Position numbers and translations under genes: made by a program
The notes under the pieces: model-generated
Databases searched by the model: none
Told to the model about the DNA's origin: nothing
The model's input: only the letters and a program-made list of their open reading frames with translations
Assembly: GCA_009778255.1 (NCBI GenBank)
Contig: WRKD01000086.1
Location: 1 to 5,576 of the forward strand
DNA length: 5,576 nt
Direction of reading: 5' to 3'
Source of the DNA: Bacillota bacterium
Lineage (GTDB): Bacteria > Bacillota > Dehalobacteriia > UBA4068
In this document: positions 4,963 through 5,576 of the stretch, piece by piece
Layout of the letters: each line of letters starts with the position of its first letter
Numbering within the stretch: position 1 is the stretch's first letter

Positions 4963-5337
4963 CACAAATGTATTGGTTTCAGCATCGCTTTTTCCGAAAT
5001 CCAGACTAGCACAGGTAATAAAACCGCTTTCTGACAAACATACAATTATCCTGTGTACCGCTATTGTTGACGAACTACATGATGTTTACAGCAGAAAATT
5101 TCCTGAAAACTATACGTAATTGAACAATTTCTACAAGAACTAAGTTTTGAAACAGTATATACTCCCAAAATTCTAGAGAACCTGCCACAAATTCGGGATA
5201 AAAAGGATACCCCCATTCTTGCTTCTGCAATTCATGAAGATGTCGATATTCTTATCAGCGGCGATAAGGATTTTTCTGAGGTAGACATAGAACACCCGGA
5301 AATCCTAACGCCCTCAGAATTTATAGAAAGATATTAG
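4955..5337 (+). pseudogene. PIN-domain toxin (putative ribonuclease), disrupted by a one-base frameshift
   Basis: PIN-family toxins are Mg-dependent RNases. The first frame starts at ATG 4955 (MIDTNVLVSASLFPKSR) and stops after 54 codons at 5117-5119. The rest of the domain continues in another frame from about 5110 to TAG 5335-5337 (LYVIEQFLQEL ... ISGDKDF ... LTPSEFIERY). Adding one base in the A-run 5106-5109 restores a 127-residue protein reading PEKLYVIEQF across the join, close to the usual 130-140. All acidic active-site residues survive across both pieces: D3, E40, D85 and D104 (restored numbering). No other lesion is visible, so the break is recent, or is a sequencing error in a homopolymer. 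The toxin start overlaps the antitoxin stop and has no strong ribosome binding site of its own. Confidence 0.85.
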
Positions 5338-5367
5338 ATTTTGCATCAGTATGAATGGAGTAAAAAT

Positions 5368-5552
5368 ATGGACAAACATAGCATTAATGAATGGCTTGAT
5401 TTTCCGATAGCAGTTTTCATTGACACTCAAGTCTTTTTACAAGAATCATGTGACTTTAGCGCAAACAGAAAACTGAGCTTTTTAGCAAAAGGGCACCTCT
5501 AGAAACCAGAATAAACACTAACAAAATGATCAAAATGAGACTAATTACCTAA
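5368..5552 (+). pseudogene. Second PIN-like gene fragment, truncated and probably frameshifted
   Basis: A 44-codon frame (5368-5502) starts 7 nt after GGAG (5357-5360), 30 nt beyond the broken toxin. It reads MDKHSINEWLDFPIAVFIDT, then QVFLQESCDF. Hydrophobic-IDTxVF is the first strand and catalytic aspartate of a PIN fold, and the layout resembles the larger DUF4935-type PIN proteins, which are much longer. After the TAG, the frame from 5499 continues with LETRINTNKMIKMR to TAA 5550-5552. Removing one CT from CTCT (5497-5500) would join the two parts. It is therefore probably a remnant whose catalytic half is gone. An intact small peptide gene is possible because the ribosome binding site is good. 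Family identity is tentative. Confidence 0.45.
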
Positions 5553-5576
5553 ATATCCCCGTCATTGCGGACTTGA
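5553..5576. repeat. Possible start of a dispersed intergenic palindromic repeat (cut by window edge)
   Basis: The last bases contain CCCGTCATTGCGGACTTGA. From memory, strings of the form GTCATTGCGGxCTTGA followed by TCCGCAATC are common short dispersed repeats between bacterial genes. Only the left half is present, so the inverted right arm cannot be checked here. Confidence 0.35.

Noticed and set aside
1..5576. CRISPR array, tRNA, rRNA, insertion sequence or transposase
   Set aside because: No regularly spaced repeats, cloverleaf pattern, ribosomal RNA sequence, terminal inverted repeats or transposase motifs were seen on either strand.

Overview
The window suggests a low-GC, probably anaerobic member of the Bacillota (Firmicutes). 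The evidence is strong GGAGG-type ribosome binding sites, near-consensus sigma-A promoters with very AT-rich spacers, two rubrerythrin modules, an Lsa-type ABC-F ATPase and an AbrB-type antitoxin. An envelope-targeted rubrerythrin would fit a diderm such as a Negativicute, but that taxon guess is inference only.

Layout. (1) 1-598, minus: the N-terminal part of a membrane-dipeptidase (peptidase M19) gene that runs off the left edge. (2) 599-1021: a divergent intergenic region with a consensus forward promoter (708-736) and a long leader holding several consecutive hairpins. (3) 1022-2503, plus: an exported protein made of two complete tandem rubrerythrins (diiron plus rubredoxin-like domain, twice, exactly 540 bp apart) and an extra beta-rich C-terminal domain. 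(4) 2504-2708: a convergent intergenic region with two perfect 10-bp inverted repeats that interlock. (5) 2709-4217, minus: an Lsa-family ABC-F ribosome-protection ATPase. (6) 4218-4442, minus: its leader, with a promoter, a three-codon upstream ORF and mutually exclusive pairings, one of which buries the Shine-Dalgarno sequence. (7) 4436-4600: a Pro/Ser/Lys-rich open stretch without a start, probably a gene remnant. (8) 4607-5337, plus: a type II toxin-antitoxin locus with an autoregulatory-looking 38-bp palindrome, an intact AbrB/MazE-type antitoxin and a PIN-domain toxin broken by a single-base frameshift. (9) 5368-5552: a second, degraded PIN-like fragment, followed by what looks like the start of a dispersed intergenic repeat at the right edge.

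The units appear independent rather than one operon: each has its own promoter and orientations alternate. The shared themes are stress and defence: peroxide detoxification at the cell surface, antibiotic-inducible ribosome protection and a decaying toxin-antitoxin module. The strongest candidates for new biology are the attenuator built on a three-codon leader ORF upstream of the ABC-F gene and the exported single-chain double rubrerythrin with its structured mRNA leader.
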